This document shows positions 1 through 5,684 of a stretch of DNA of 5,684 nucleotides, piece after piece. Within the stretch, counting starts at the first letter, position 1. Each line of letters begins with the position of its first letter. The position numbers were made by a program, and so were the translations under genes. The stretch comes from an uncultured Collinsella sp. (GTDB lineage Bacteria; Actinomycetota; Coriobacteriia; Coriobacteriales; Coriobacteriaceae), in contig CABQHR010000118.1 in assembly GCA_902463875.1 (NCBI GenBank), forward strand, positions 1 through 5,684. The letters are read 5' to 3'. A model generated the notes under the pieces. That model saw only the letters and a list, made by a program, of their open reading frames with translations. It did no database searches and was not told the origin of the DNA.

Positions 1-8
1 AGCTTATT

Positions 9-14
9 GAGGAG
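9..14 (+). promoter_or_regulatory. Ribosome binding site of proS
   Basis: GAGGAG ends 6 bases before the ATG at 21. This decides the start among three nearby in-frame ATGs (21, 33 and 39), because the two later ones are too far from it. The proS promoter lies outside the window. Confidence 0.8.
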
Positions 15-20
15 AAGTAA

Positions 21-1742
21 ATGACTCGAGCAATGTATATGTCTAAGCTCTATGCTCCGACGCTTAAAGAGGATCCGGCGGACGCTGAGCTCGCCAGCCA
101 CCGCCTGTTGCTCCGTGCCGGCATGATCCGCAAGGAGGCCGCCGGCCTGTATTCCTATCTGCCGCTTGCTTGGCGCTCGATCCGCAAGATTGAGAACATC
201 GTGCGCGACGAGATGGACGCTGCCGGCGCCCAGGAGCTTATGATGCCCATCATGGTCGATGCCGAGCTGTGGCGTGAGTCCGGCCGTATCGATGCCTATG
301 GCAAGGAGCTTGTGCGCTTTGACGACCGTCATGGTCGCGAGTTCGTCCTGGGCCCCACGCACGAGGAGACCGTCACGGCCCTGGTGCGCAATGAGCTGCG
401 CTCCTATAAGCAGCTGCCCGTCAACCTGTACCACATTCAGGACAAGTTCCGCGACGAGTTCCGCCCTCGCTTTGGCCTGATGCGCGGTCGCGAGTTCATC
501 ATGAAGGACGCCTACAGCTTCTCCGCCACGCAGGAGAGTCTGCAGGAGGAGTACGACAAGATGAAGCAGGCCTACGCCAACATCTGCGAGCGCTGCTACA
601 TCAAGGCTCTGCCCGTTGTCGCCGACTCCGGCGAGATCGGTGGCGATACCTCCGTCGAGTACATGGCTTTGGCCGACGCCGGCGAGGCTTCGCTGGTCTA
701 CTGCGACGATTGCGGCTTTGCTGCCGATGACGAGGCGGCAAGCACCAAGGTCGTCGTGACCGAGGGCCCCGGCGACGGTACGCTCACCAAGGTCGAGACT
801 CCGGGCATGGGCACCATCGAGGCCGTTGCCAAGTTCTTTGGCTTCCCCGAGAACGGTACGCGAAAGTCGCTGGCGTTGATCGATGCCGAGGGCAAGCCAG
901 TCGTGGCCATTGTCCCGGGCGACCACGAGCTCAATGACTGCAAGGCCGAGCACGTCTTTGGCAAGGGCTATCGCATGATGACCGACGAGGAGCTCCAGAC
1001 CTACGGTCTGCACAAGGGCTTTATCGGACCGGTTAACTTGCCCGAGGGCATCCGTCTGGTGTGCGACGAGAGCCTGCGCGAGTCCAAGCAGTGGGCCTGC
1101 GGTGCCAACGAGGTCGATTATCACTTTACCGGTGCCTGCCCCGAGCGCGACTTTACCGTCGATGAGTGGGCAGATCTGGTCACCGTCGTTGCCGGCGATC
1201 CCTGCCCGCACTGCGGCAAGCCGCTCTCTGCTGCTCGCGGCATCGAGGTCTCGCAGGTCTTCCAGCTGGGTACCAAGTATTCCGAGGCCATGGGCGCCAC
1301 CTTTATGGACGAGGACGGCAAGGAGAAGCCGCTTATCATGGGTTGCTACGGCGTGGGCGTGTCCCGCTCGCTTGCTGCCGTCGTGGAGCAGCACAACGAC
1401 GAGCACGGTATCGTCTGGCCGGTTTCCGTTGCCCCGTACGAGGTCGCTGTGATTCCGCTCGATCCCAAGAAGGAGGAGTGCGCAACCGTCTGCGACCAAA
1501 TCGTCGAGGGCTTGTGCGCCGAGGGTATCGAGGTCGTCGTCGACGACCGTGACGAGCGTCCCGGCTTTAAGTTTGCCGATAACGACCTTATGGGATTCCC
1601 GTATCAGGTGGTGCTTGGCAAGCGTGGCCTTAAGAATGGCACCGTTGAGCTCAAGGACCGTGCCACGGGCGAGCGCGAGGACGTGGCGATTGACGAGGTC
1701 GTCGCCAAGGTTGCCGAGCTTGTTAAGGCGGCCCGCCGTTAA
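21..1742 (+). CDS. proS: Prolyl-tRNA synthetase (ProRS, bacterial type with editing domain)
   Basis: This class II aminoacyl-tRNA synthetase joins proline to tRNA-Pro in the cytoplasm using ATP. At 573 residues it matches the usual bacterial form (about 570). The N-terminal part aligns with the family start (SKLYAPTLKEDPADAE). The proline-pocket motif GPTHEE is at 111-116. Motif 2 contains FRDE at 143-146 followed by RPRFGLMRGREF. Motif 3, GCYGVGVSR, ends at Arg449. Between motifs 2 and 3 lies the insertion domain (about 224-407) that in this family hydrolyses Ala-tRNA-Pro; it carries RKSLAL (Lys282 is the likely conserved lysine) and GDHELND. Cysteine pairs C228/C231 and C395/C398 flank it and could bind a metal. 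The anticodon-binding domain begins near VAPYEVAVIPLD (469). The ATG at 21 is preferred because GAGGAG lies 6 bases upstream; Met5 aligns better with the E. coli start but is 18 bases from that site. Identification is very secure. Confidence 0.98.
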   Translation: MTRAMYMSKLYAPTLKEDPADAELASHRLLLRAGMIRKEAAGLYSYLPLAWRSIRKIENIVRDEMDAAGAQELMMPIMVDAELWRESGRIDAYGKELVRFDDRHGREFVLGPTHEETVTALVRNELRSYKQLPVNLYHIQDKFRDEFRPRFGLMRGREFIMKDAYSFSATQESLQEEYDKMKQAYANICERCYIKALPVVADSGEIGGDTSVEYMALADAGEASLVYCDDCGFAADDEAASTKVVVTEGPGDGTLTKVETPGMGTIEAVAKFFGFPENGTRKSLALIDAEGKPVVAIVPGDHELNDCKAEHVFGKGYRMMTDEELQTYGLHKGFIGPVNLPEGIRLVCDESLRESKQWACGANEVDYHFTGACPERDFTVDEWADLVTVVAGDPCPHCGKPLSAARGIEVSQVFQLGTKYSEAMGATFMDEDGKEKPLIMGCYGVGVSRSLAAVVEQHNDEHGIVWPVSVAPYEVAVIPLDPKKEECATVCDQIVEGLCAEGIEVVVDDRDERPGFKFADNDLMGFPYQVVLGKRGLKNGTVELKDRATGEREDVAIDEVVAKVAELVKAARR

Positions 1743-1773
1743 TCGACGTTTCTGCTATTAGATGTAATTGCGG

Positions 1774-1820
1774 GACTGCTCCGTATCTCTCTTAGGAAGA
1801 GATGCGGAGTAGTCTATTTT
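1774..1820 (+). terminator. Intrinsic terminator of proS
   Basis: Positions 1774-1790 pair with 1798-1814 in an uninterrupted 17-bp stem with two G-U pairs (1778/1810 and 1784/1804) and a 7-base loop. TATTTT follows at 1815-1820. The hairpin starts 31 bases after the proS stop. No T-rich run follows in the minus direction, so it should work mainly on plus-strand transcripts. Confidence 0.88.
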
Positions 1821-1847
1821 GTTGCGTGAATAAACTCGATGGGTAAA

Positions 1848-1885
1848 GGAAAACCCCACAGCCCATATGAGCTGCGGGGTTTTCT
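1848..1885 (-). terminator. Intrinsic terminator of the minus-strand kinase gene, possibly bidirectional
   Basis: An A4C4 arm (1850-1862) pairs with a G4T4 arm (1871-1883) around an 8-base loop. Read on the minus strand, the only imperfect pair becomes a G-U pair, and TTTTCCTTTA ends the structure about 35 bases beyond the kinase stop codon. On the plus strand the same position is an A-C mismatch, but the right arm still ends in T4, so it could back up the proS terminator. It is the second half of a convergent terminator pair. Confidence 0.82.
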
Positions 1886-1918
1886 TGTGCCTCCGATGCG
1901 AAATAAATCGCTCAGATA

Positions 1919-2683
1919 TTACTGATAATCGACGACGTCGATCCAGTTCTTCAGGAACTCATCGTTCACGTTGCGCTTACGAGCGAGCTCGGAAGCGGCG
2001 ACGATGCTCGTCCACTGACGCACGACCTGCATGGGCATGTCGGCGCGGTCGCAGTAGAGCTCCAGGTAGGCCTCAGCCTGATCCTTGCTGTTGAGGGCGA
2101 AGAGCAGGTAGGTGGTGGCAACGTCGGCAGCAGGGGAGCCCTGGGTGGCGTGTGCCCAGTCGCACACATAGAGCTGGCCGTCGTCGCCGACGATGACGTT
2201 GGAGGGGTTGAAGTCGCCGTGGCAGACCTTGAACTCCTTGGTCATGCCGTCCAGACGCTCCTGAAGGTTGTAGCGCGTGGTGGCATTGAGCTGATCAAGG
2301 CTGTCGATCATGCGGGCGAACTTGTCGCGCTGACGGTTGAGCAGCGGGGAGGTGTAGCCGTGGATCTCGATCTGGAGGTCGACGAACATCTCGAGATACT
2401 CACCAAAGCGCTGGGGCTCGGCAGTCATCTTCTCGGCAAGGGTGGTGCCCGGAACCTTCTCGGTCACGAGCGCCCAGCCGTTGGCGTTCTCGAGCTGGGA
2501 AACCTCGAGAGCCTTGGGGCTGCGGATGCCGCACTCATTGATGCGGGCAAGATTCAAAGCCTCGTTGAACACGTCGGAGACAGGCTTGGTCTCGTTAAAG
2601 ACCTTGACGATCTTGTCGCCCAGGTCGTAAACGACCTTGTTGCCACGGCGGACGAGCTCGGTCTTGGAATCGGGTAGCAGCAT
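1919..2683 (-). CDS. APH/choline-kinase-fold phosphotransferase, substrate unknown
   Basis: This 254-residue protein has the core of the aminoglycoside phosphotransferase/choline kinase family, which moves the ATP gamma-phosphate to a small-molecule hydroxyl. Visible motifs in order: a short N-lobe with the likely ATP-binding lysine in KIVKVFNE (Lys27); TEKVPGTTL (about 74-82) at the hinge; the catalytic loop CHGDFNPSN (154-162) with presumed base Asp157 and metal ligand Asn162; CDW with metal ligand Asp175 (the DFG equivalent); and the structural aspartate in SPAADVA (Asp187). No signal peptide or membrane segment is seen, so it should be cytoplasmic. The start is supported by GAAAGGA 7 bases upstream. 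It lies 88 bp downstream of adhE on the same strand and has its own terminator. The motifs do not identify the acceptor; antibiotic resistance should not be assumed, since most chromosomal members have other or unknown substrates. Confidence 0.9.
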   Translation of the reverse strand: MLLPDSKTELVRRGNKVVYDLGDKIVKVFNETKPVSDVFNEALNLARINECGIRSPKALEVSQLENANGWALVTEKVPGTTLAEKMTAEPQRFGEYLEMFVDLQIEIHGYTSPLLNRQRDKFARMIDSLDQLNATTRYNLQERLDGMTKEFKVCHGDFNPSNVIVGDDGQLYVCDWAHATQGSPAADVATTYLLFALNSKDQAEAYLELYCDRADMPMQVVRQWTSIVAASELARKRNVNDEFLKNWIDVVDYQ

Positions 2684-2690
2684 GGTTGCA

Positions 2691-2697
2691 TCCTTTC
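2691..2697 (-). promoter_or_regulatory. Ribosome binding site of the kinase-like gene
   Basis: On the minus strand GAAAGGA is followed by 7 bases and then the ATG at 2683. This supports the chosen start. I found no convincing -35/-10 pair between the adhE stop and this site. Confidence 0.7.
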
Positions 2698-2715
2698 AAC
2701 GATGCGATAGAAGCG

Positions 2716-2754
2716 ACGGCGGGGGTGTGTGAAACACCCGTGCACCCCCGCCGT
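2716..2754 (-). other. Strong GC-rich hairpin between adhE and the kinase-like gene
   Basis: The arms 2716-2727 and 2743-2754 are perfectly complementary over 12 bp (ACGGCGGGGGTG with CACCCCCGCCGT) around a 15-base loop. In the adhE transcript the T5 run (2760-2756) comes before this stem, and CGCTTCTATC comes after it, so it lacks the trailing U-run of an intrinsic terminator. A weak 5-bp hairpin (2764-2768 with 2773-2777) overlaps the adhE stop and does precede that T5 run. The strong stem could cap and stabilise the adhE mRNA end, or reduce read-through into the kinase gene. Confidence 0.6.
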
Positions 2755-2771
2755 TAAAAACCGTGCTAAAA

Positions 2772-5420
2772 CTAGCAGACGGCGTAGTCCTGAGGCTCGC
2801 GGCCGTAGTAGGCGTCCAGGTAGAGCTCCTTGATCTCGCTCATGAGCGGGTAGCGCGGGTTTGCGCCGGTGCACTGGTCGTTGAATGCCTGCTCGGTCAT
2901 CTCGTCGAGGGTGTCGAGGAAGTACTGCTCGTCAACACCGTAGTCGGCGATGGTCTTCTTGACGCCGATGAAGTCCTTGAGCTCCTCGAGCTTCGTGATG
3001 AAGTTCTCGAAGACCTCCTTGTCGTCCTTGCCCTCGATGCCGCAGTACTTGGCCATCTCGGCGTAGTTGTGCAGCGCGTTGGGGTAAGGATACTGGGAGA
3101 ACGTGCCCATCTTGACGGGAGCCTCGGCGGCGTTGTAGCGCATGACGCGGGTCAGGATGACGGCGTTTGCGAGGCCGTGGGGCAGGTGATGGAAAGCGCC
3201 GAGCTTGTGGGCCATGGAGTGGTTGAGGCCCAGGAAGGCGTTGGCGAAGGCCATGCCGGCCATGCAGGAGGCGTTGTGCATCTCCTCGCGGGCGTGCGGG
3301 TCCTTGGCGCCGTTCGTGAAGCTGGAGGGCAGGTTCTCGAAGACGAGCTTAGCAGCGCGCTCGGAGAGGCCCTTGGTGTAGTCGGAAGCCATGATGGAGA
3401 CGTAGGACTCGATGGCGTGGGTCATGACGTCGATGCCGGAGGCAGCGGTCAGGCCGCGCGGGGCGGTCATGCAGTTGTCGGCGTCGACGATAGCCATGTT
3501 GGGGAGCAGCGCGTAGTCGGCGAGCGGCCACTTGATGCCGGTCTCCTTGTCGGTGATGATGGCGAACGGCGTGCACTCGGAGCCGGTACCCGAAGAGGTC
3601 GGGACGGCGACGAAGTAGGCCTTCTTGCCCATCTCGGGGAAAGTGAAGATACGCTTGCGGATGTCCATGAAGTCCATGGCCATGTCCTCAAACTTGCACT
3701 CGGGGTGCTCGTACATCATCCACATGATCTTGCCGGCGTCCATAGCGGAGCCACCGCCGACGGCGATGATCACGTCAGGCTCAAAGAGAGCCATCTGCTT
3801 GGCGCCGCGACGTGCGCACTGCAGCGACGGATCGGGCTCGACGTCGTAGAAGCAGTCGTGGGCGATGCCCATCTCGTCGAGCTTGGCCTCGATGGCGCGG
3901 GTGTTGCCATTCTTGAAGAGGAACTGGTCGGTGACGATGAAGGCGCGCTTCTTGCCCATGACGGTACCGAGCTCGTCGAGGGCGACGGGCGTGGAACCCT
4001 TCTTGAAGTAGACCTTCTCGGGAGCGCGGAACCACAGCATGTTCTCACGGCGCTCGGCCACAGTCTTAACGTTGATCAAGTGCTTCACCCCAACGTTCTC
4101 GGAGACGGAGTTGCCGCCCCAGGAGCCGCAGCCCAGGGTCAGAGACGGCTTCATGCCAAAGTTGTACAGGTCACCGATGCCGCCGTGCGAGGACGGGGTA
4201 TTGATGACGATACGGCAGGCCTTCATGACGTGCTCGAACAGGCTGATCTTCTCGGCCTGGGCGGGGTGCACGTACAGAGAGGCGGTGTGGCCCGGGCCAC
4301 CGGCGAGCACCAGGTGCTCGGCCTTGTCGACGGCCTCCTGGAAGTCCTTGGCGTGATACATGGCCAGGACCGGGGAGAGCTTTTCGTGGGAGAACTCTTC
4401 CTTGGCGGGGTCGGTGGAGGTGACCTCGGCGATCAGGATCTTGGTCTTGGCGGGAACCTCGATGCCGGCGAGCTCGGCGATCTTGGCGGCAGCCATGCCG
4501 GGGATGCGGTGATCGAGGGCGCCGTTCTTGAACATGGCGGCACGCAGGGCCTCCATCTCGGCACCCTGCTTGACGAAGTAGCAGCCGCGCTTCTGGAACT
4601 CGGCCTTAACCTGGTCATAGATGGTGTCGATGACGGTCACGGACTGCTCGGAAGCGCAGATCATGCCGTTGTCGAAGGTCTTGGAGTGGATGATGGAGTT
4701 GACGGCGAGCAGCACGTCGGCGGTGTCGTCGATGACGACCGGGGTGTTACCGGCGCCAACGCCCAGGGCGGGCTTGCCCGAGGAGTAGGCGGCCTTGACC
4801 ATGCCCGGGCCACCGGTGGCGAGGATGATGTCGACGTCGCGCATGACCATGTTGGTCAGCTCGATGGAGGGGACATCGACCCAGCCGATGATGCCCTCGG
4901 GGGCACCGGCCTTGACGGCGGCGTCAAGCACGAGCTTAGCGGCGGCGATGGTGCACTTGGCGGCAGCCGGGTGCGGGGAGATGATGATGGCGTTGCGGGT
5001 CTTCAGGCTGATCAGCGTCTTGAAGATCGCAGTGGAGGTGGGGTTGGTCGTCGGGATGACGGCGCCCACGATACCGATGGGCTCGGCGATCTTGGTGATG
5101 CCATAAGCCTCGTCGCGCTCCAGGACACCACAGGTCTTGGTGTTCTTGTAAGCGTTGTAGATGTACTCTGCGGCGTAGTGGTTCTTGATGACCTTGTCCT
5201 CAAGAACGCCGCGGCCGGTCTCCTCGATGGCCATCTTCGCCAACGGGATACGAGCCTTGTTGGCGGCCATGGCGGCCTCATAGAAGATCTTGTCGACCTG
5301 CTCCTGCGTGTACGTAGCAAAAAGCGCCTGGGCCTCTCGCATCTGAGCGAGCTTAGCCTCAAGCGCCTCTACGTTGTCCACAATTGCGGGAGTAGTGTTT
5401 TCCGGTGACTTTTTCACCAT
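2772..5420 (-). CDS. adhE: Bifunctional acetaldehyde-CoA dehydrogenase / iron-dependent alcohol dehydrogenase
   Basis: AdhE reduces acetyl-CoA to acetaldehyde and then to ethanol, using two NADH, and so disposes of electrons during fermentation. At 882 residues it is close to E. coli AdhE (891). The N-terminal aldehyde dehydrogenase half (about 15-440) has GPGMVKAAY (204-212), GVGAGNTPVVID (220-231) and catalytic Cys255 in NGMICASEQ. A linker near 441-460 leads to the iron-dependent alcohol dehydrogenase half, with GGGSAMDAGK (555-564), TSSGTGSECTPF (608-619), and iron ligands Asp664, His668, His734 and His748. The ligand spacings of 4, 66 and 14 are those of E. coli AdhE. Members of the family assemble into cytoplasmic filaments called spirosomes. 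AAGGAG sits 6 bases before the ATG. Codon use is strongly biased: no TTA, CTA or TCA codon occurs from just after the start to the end, which suggests high expression. No defect is visible. Confidence 0.98.
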   Translation of the reverse strand: MVKKSPENTTPAIVDNVEALEAKLAQMREAQALFATYTQEQVDKIFYEAAMAANKARIPLAKMAIEETGRGVLEDKVIKNHYAAEYIYNAYKNTKTCGVLERDEAYGITKIAEPIGIVGAVIPTTNPTSTAIFKTLISLKTRNAIIISPHPAAAKCTIAAAKLVLDAAVKAGAPEGIIGWVDVPSIELTNMVMRDVDIILATGGPGMVKAAYSSGKPALGVGAGNTPVVIDDTADVLLAVNSIIHSKTFDNGMICASEQSVTVIDTIYDQVKAEFQKRGCYFVKQGAEMEALRAAMFKNGALDHRIPGMAAAKIAELAGIEVPAKTKILIAEVTSTDPAKEEFSHEKLSPVLAMYHAKDFQEAVDKAEHLVLAGGPGHTASLYVHPAQAEKISLFEHVMKACRIVINTPSSHGGIGDLYNFGMKPSLTLGCGSWGGNSVSENVGVKHLINVKTVAERRENMLWFRAPEKVYFKKGSTPVALDELGTVMGKKRAFIVTDQFLFKNGNTRAIEAKLDEMGIAHDCFYDVEPDPSLQCARRGAKQMALFEPDVIIAVGGGSAMDAGKIMWMMYEHPECKFEDMAMDFMDIRKRIFTFPEMGKKAYFVAVPTSSGTGSECTPFAIITDKETGIKWPLADYALLPNMAIVDADNCMTAPRGLTAASGIDVMTHAIESYVSIMASDYTKGLSERAAKLVFENLPSSFTNGAKDPHAREEMHNASCMAGMAFANAFLGLNHSMAHKLGAFHHLPHGLANAVILTRVMRYNAAEAPVKMGTFSQYPYPNALHNYAEMAKYCGIEGKDDKEVFENFITKLEELKDFIGVKKTIADYGVDEQYFLDTLDEMTEQAFNDQCTGANPRYPLMSEIKELYLDAYYGREPQDYAVC

Positions 5421-5426
5421 TTGTGT

Positions 5427-5432
5427 CTCCTT
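5427..5432 (-). promoter_or_regulatory. Ribosome binding site of adhE
   Basis: AAGGAG on the minus strand lies 6 bases before the ATG at 5420. This is a near-ideal site, consistent with a strongly translated gene, and it fixes the start. Confidence 0.85.
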
Positions 5433-5454
5433 GCGATCGGAGATTTACCCTACG

Positions 5455-5472
5455 TCTTGCATGATAGCAAGA
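5455..5472. promoter_or_regulatory. 18-bp inverted repeat enclosing the adhE -10 element (candidate operator)
   Basis: TCTTGC (5455-5460) and GCAAGA (5467-5472) are perfect inverted copies separated by 6 bp, and those 6 bp are exactly the predicted -10 hexamer. A dimeric regulator bound here would compete with RNA polymerase. The motif does not resemble the Rex consensus that often controls adhE. The regulator is unknown. Confidence 0.45.
5461..5469 (-). promoter_or_regulatory. Predicted extended -10 promoter element of adhE
   Basis: Read on the minus strand, TGCTATCAT matches an extended -10 (TGn followed by TATCAT, 5 of 6 to TATAAT). Transcription would begin near 5454, giving a leader of about 34 bases. 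The -35 region is weak: the best hexamers near 5481-5489 match TTGACA poorly. That fits an extended -10 promoter or one needing an activator. This is a prediction from sequence only. Confidence 0.5.
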
Positions 5473-5479
5473 AATAATT

Positions 5480-5504
5480 CGGTAAACGGTAAGATTCCCG
5501 TAAA
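5480..5504. repeat. Heptamer repeats at the adhE -35 position
   Basis: CGGTAAA (5480-5486) and CGGTAAG (5487-5493) are adjacent direct repeats, and CCGTAAA (5498-5504) is a third copy with one change. They occupy the place where a -35 element would be expected, so they could bind an activator or simply be AT-rich promoter sequence. Confidence 0.35.
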
Positions 5505-5510
5505 AGGCAC

Positions 5511-5543
5511 ACTAAAACGCTTCAATAAACTGAAACGTTTCAA
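5511..5543. promoter_or_regulatory. Two tandem LacI-family-like operator sites upstream of adhE
   Basis: ACTAAAACGCTTCAA (5511-5525) and ACTGAAACGTTTCAA (5529-5543) match at 13 of 15 positions, with starts 18 bp apart. The second contains the perfect 12-bp palindrome TGAAACGTTTCA (5531-5542) with a central CG, the typical architecture of LacI/GalR-family and CcpA-like operators. The first is a degenerate palindrome of the same form. Their centres lie about 65 and 82 bp upstream of the predicted start of transcription. The regulator is not in the window. Confidence 0.5.
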
Positions 5544-5560
5544 CTAATTATCTGCCTGCT

Positions 5561-5684
5561 GCATCGCCCCGCTCATTGGGGACAGACTTACATGAGTATT
5601 TCAATGGGAAAACGGGGAGAACGGGGCACCTGTTTGACAATCGCTATTCGCGGGTCGCGGTTGAGTCGGACACGCAGGCGGTGC
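5561..5684. other. G/C-run-rich right edge, no confident gene; possible extragenic repeat
   Basis: This stretch differs from the AT-rich promoter beside it. It has a CCCC/GGGG mini-hairpin (5567-5570 with 5578-5581), a GGGGACAGACTT phrase (5578-5589), and 9-bp units AACGGGGAG and AACGGGGCA (5611-5619, 5620-5628). Two short overlapping reading frames run into the window edge. One is on plus from ATG at 5592 (MSISMGKRGERG...). The other is on minus, ending at a TAA at 5590-5588 (...RSPRFPIEILM). At most one is likely to be a real partial gene; neither has recognisable domains, and the plus one lacks a well-placed ribosome binding site. An intergenic repeat is an equally good explanation. Confidence 0.3.

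Noticed and set aside
1102..1552. Overlapping out-of-frame open frames inside proS
   Set aside because: Arg/Ser/Pro-rich translations typical of off-frame reading of GC-rich genes; proS itself is intact with all family motifs.
2150..2677. 175-codon open frame on the plus strand, opposite the kinase-like gene
   Set aside because: Same codon-aligned mirror effect, with Val/Leu/Gly/Asp-rich composition; the minus-strand protein has clear kinase motifs.
1919..2683. Annotation as an aminoglycoside resistance gene
   Set aside because: Only the general fold motifs are visible; nothing shows an aminoglycoside-binding region, and the context is metabolic and chromosomal.
2763..5408. 881-codon open frame on the plus strand, opposite adhE
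   Set aside because: It is the codon-aligned mirror of adhE, has low-complexity Val/Leu/Gly/Asp-rich composition without a recognisable domain, and is explained by the missing TTA, CTA and TCA codons in adhE.
5421..5560. Rex-type redox operator upstream of adhE
   Set aside because: I looked for TTGTGA/TTGTTA-N-TCACAA/TAACAA-type palindromes on both strands and found none.
5634..5684. Plus-strand promoter starting from TTGACA at 5634-5639
   Set aside because: The -35 hexamer is perfect, but no -10-like hexamer occurs 15-19 bases downstream; the sequence there is GC-rich.
1..5684. CRISPR array, tRNA/rRNA genes, insertion sequence or other accessory system
   Set aside because: No regularly spaced repeats, cloverleaf genes, transposase frames or terminal inverted repeats were recognised; the window is nearly filled by three intact housekeeping or metabolic-type genes.

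Overview
This window looks like an ordinary chromosomal stretch from a GC-rich, anaerobic, fermentative bacterium. The strong third-position G/C preference, clear AGGAG-type ribosome binding sites, Gram-positive-style cysteine pairs in the prolyl-tRNA synthetase, and a full-length AdhE suggest a gut actinobacterium of the class Coriobacteriia. Collinsella is my best guess. This is inference from protein and codon flavour, not from a marker gene.

Layout: (1) 21-1742, plus strand, a complete proS (prolyl-tRNA synthetase with an editing domain). It ends in a strong hairpin-plus-T-run terminator at 1774-1820. (2) 1848-1885, an A4C4...G4T4 hairpin that serves mainly as the terminator of the convergent minus-strand genes. 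(3) 1919-2683, minus strand, a small kinase-like phosphotransferase of the APH/choline-kinase fold with unknown substrate. (4) 2684-2771, a short gap with a very stable 12-bp GC hairpin but no T-run after it. (5) 2772-5420, minus strand, a complete adhE (bifunctional acetaldehyde-CoA/alcohol dehydrogenase) with all expected catalytic and iron-binding residues. (6) 5421-5560, an AT-rich adhE control region. It holds an extended -10 element inside an 18-bp inverted repeat, a 7-bp repeat at the -35 position, and two 15-bp LacI-family-like operator copies farther upstream. (7) About 5561-5684, a G/C-run-rich sequence that looks more like an extragenic repeat or gene edge than an identifiable gene.

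How it works together: proS and the adhE/kinase pair converge and are separated by back-to-back terminators, so they are independent units. adhE would regenerate NAD+ by reducing acetyl-CoA to ethanol during fermentation. The kinase gene lies 88 bp downstream on the same strand with no clear promoter of its own, so it may be transcribed by read-through past the GC hairpin. I see no mobile element, CRISPR array, RNA gene or clearly new system. The most interesting part is the layered set of repeats in the adhE promoter region.
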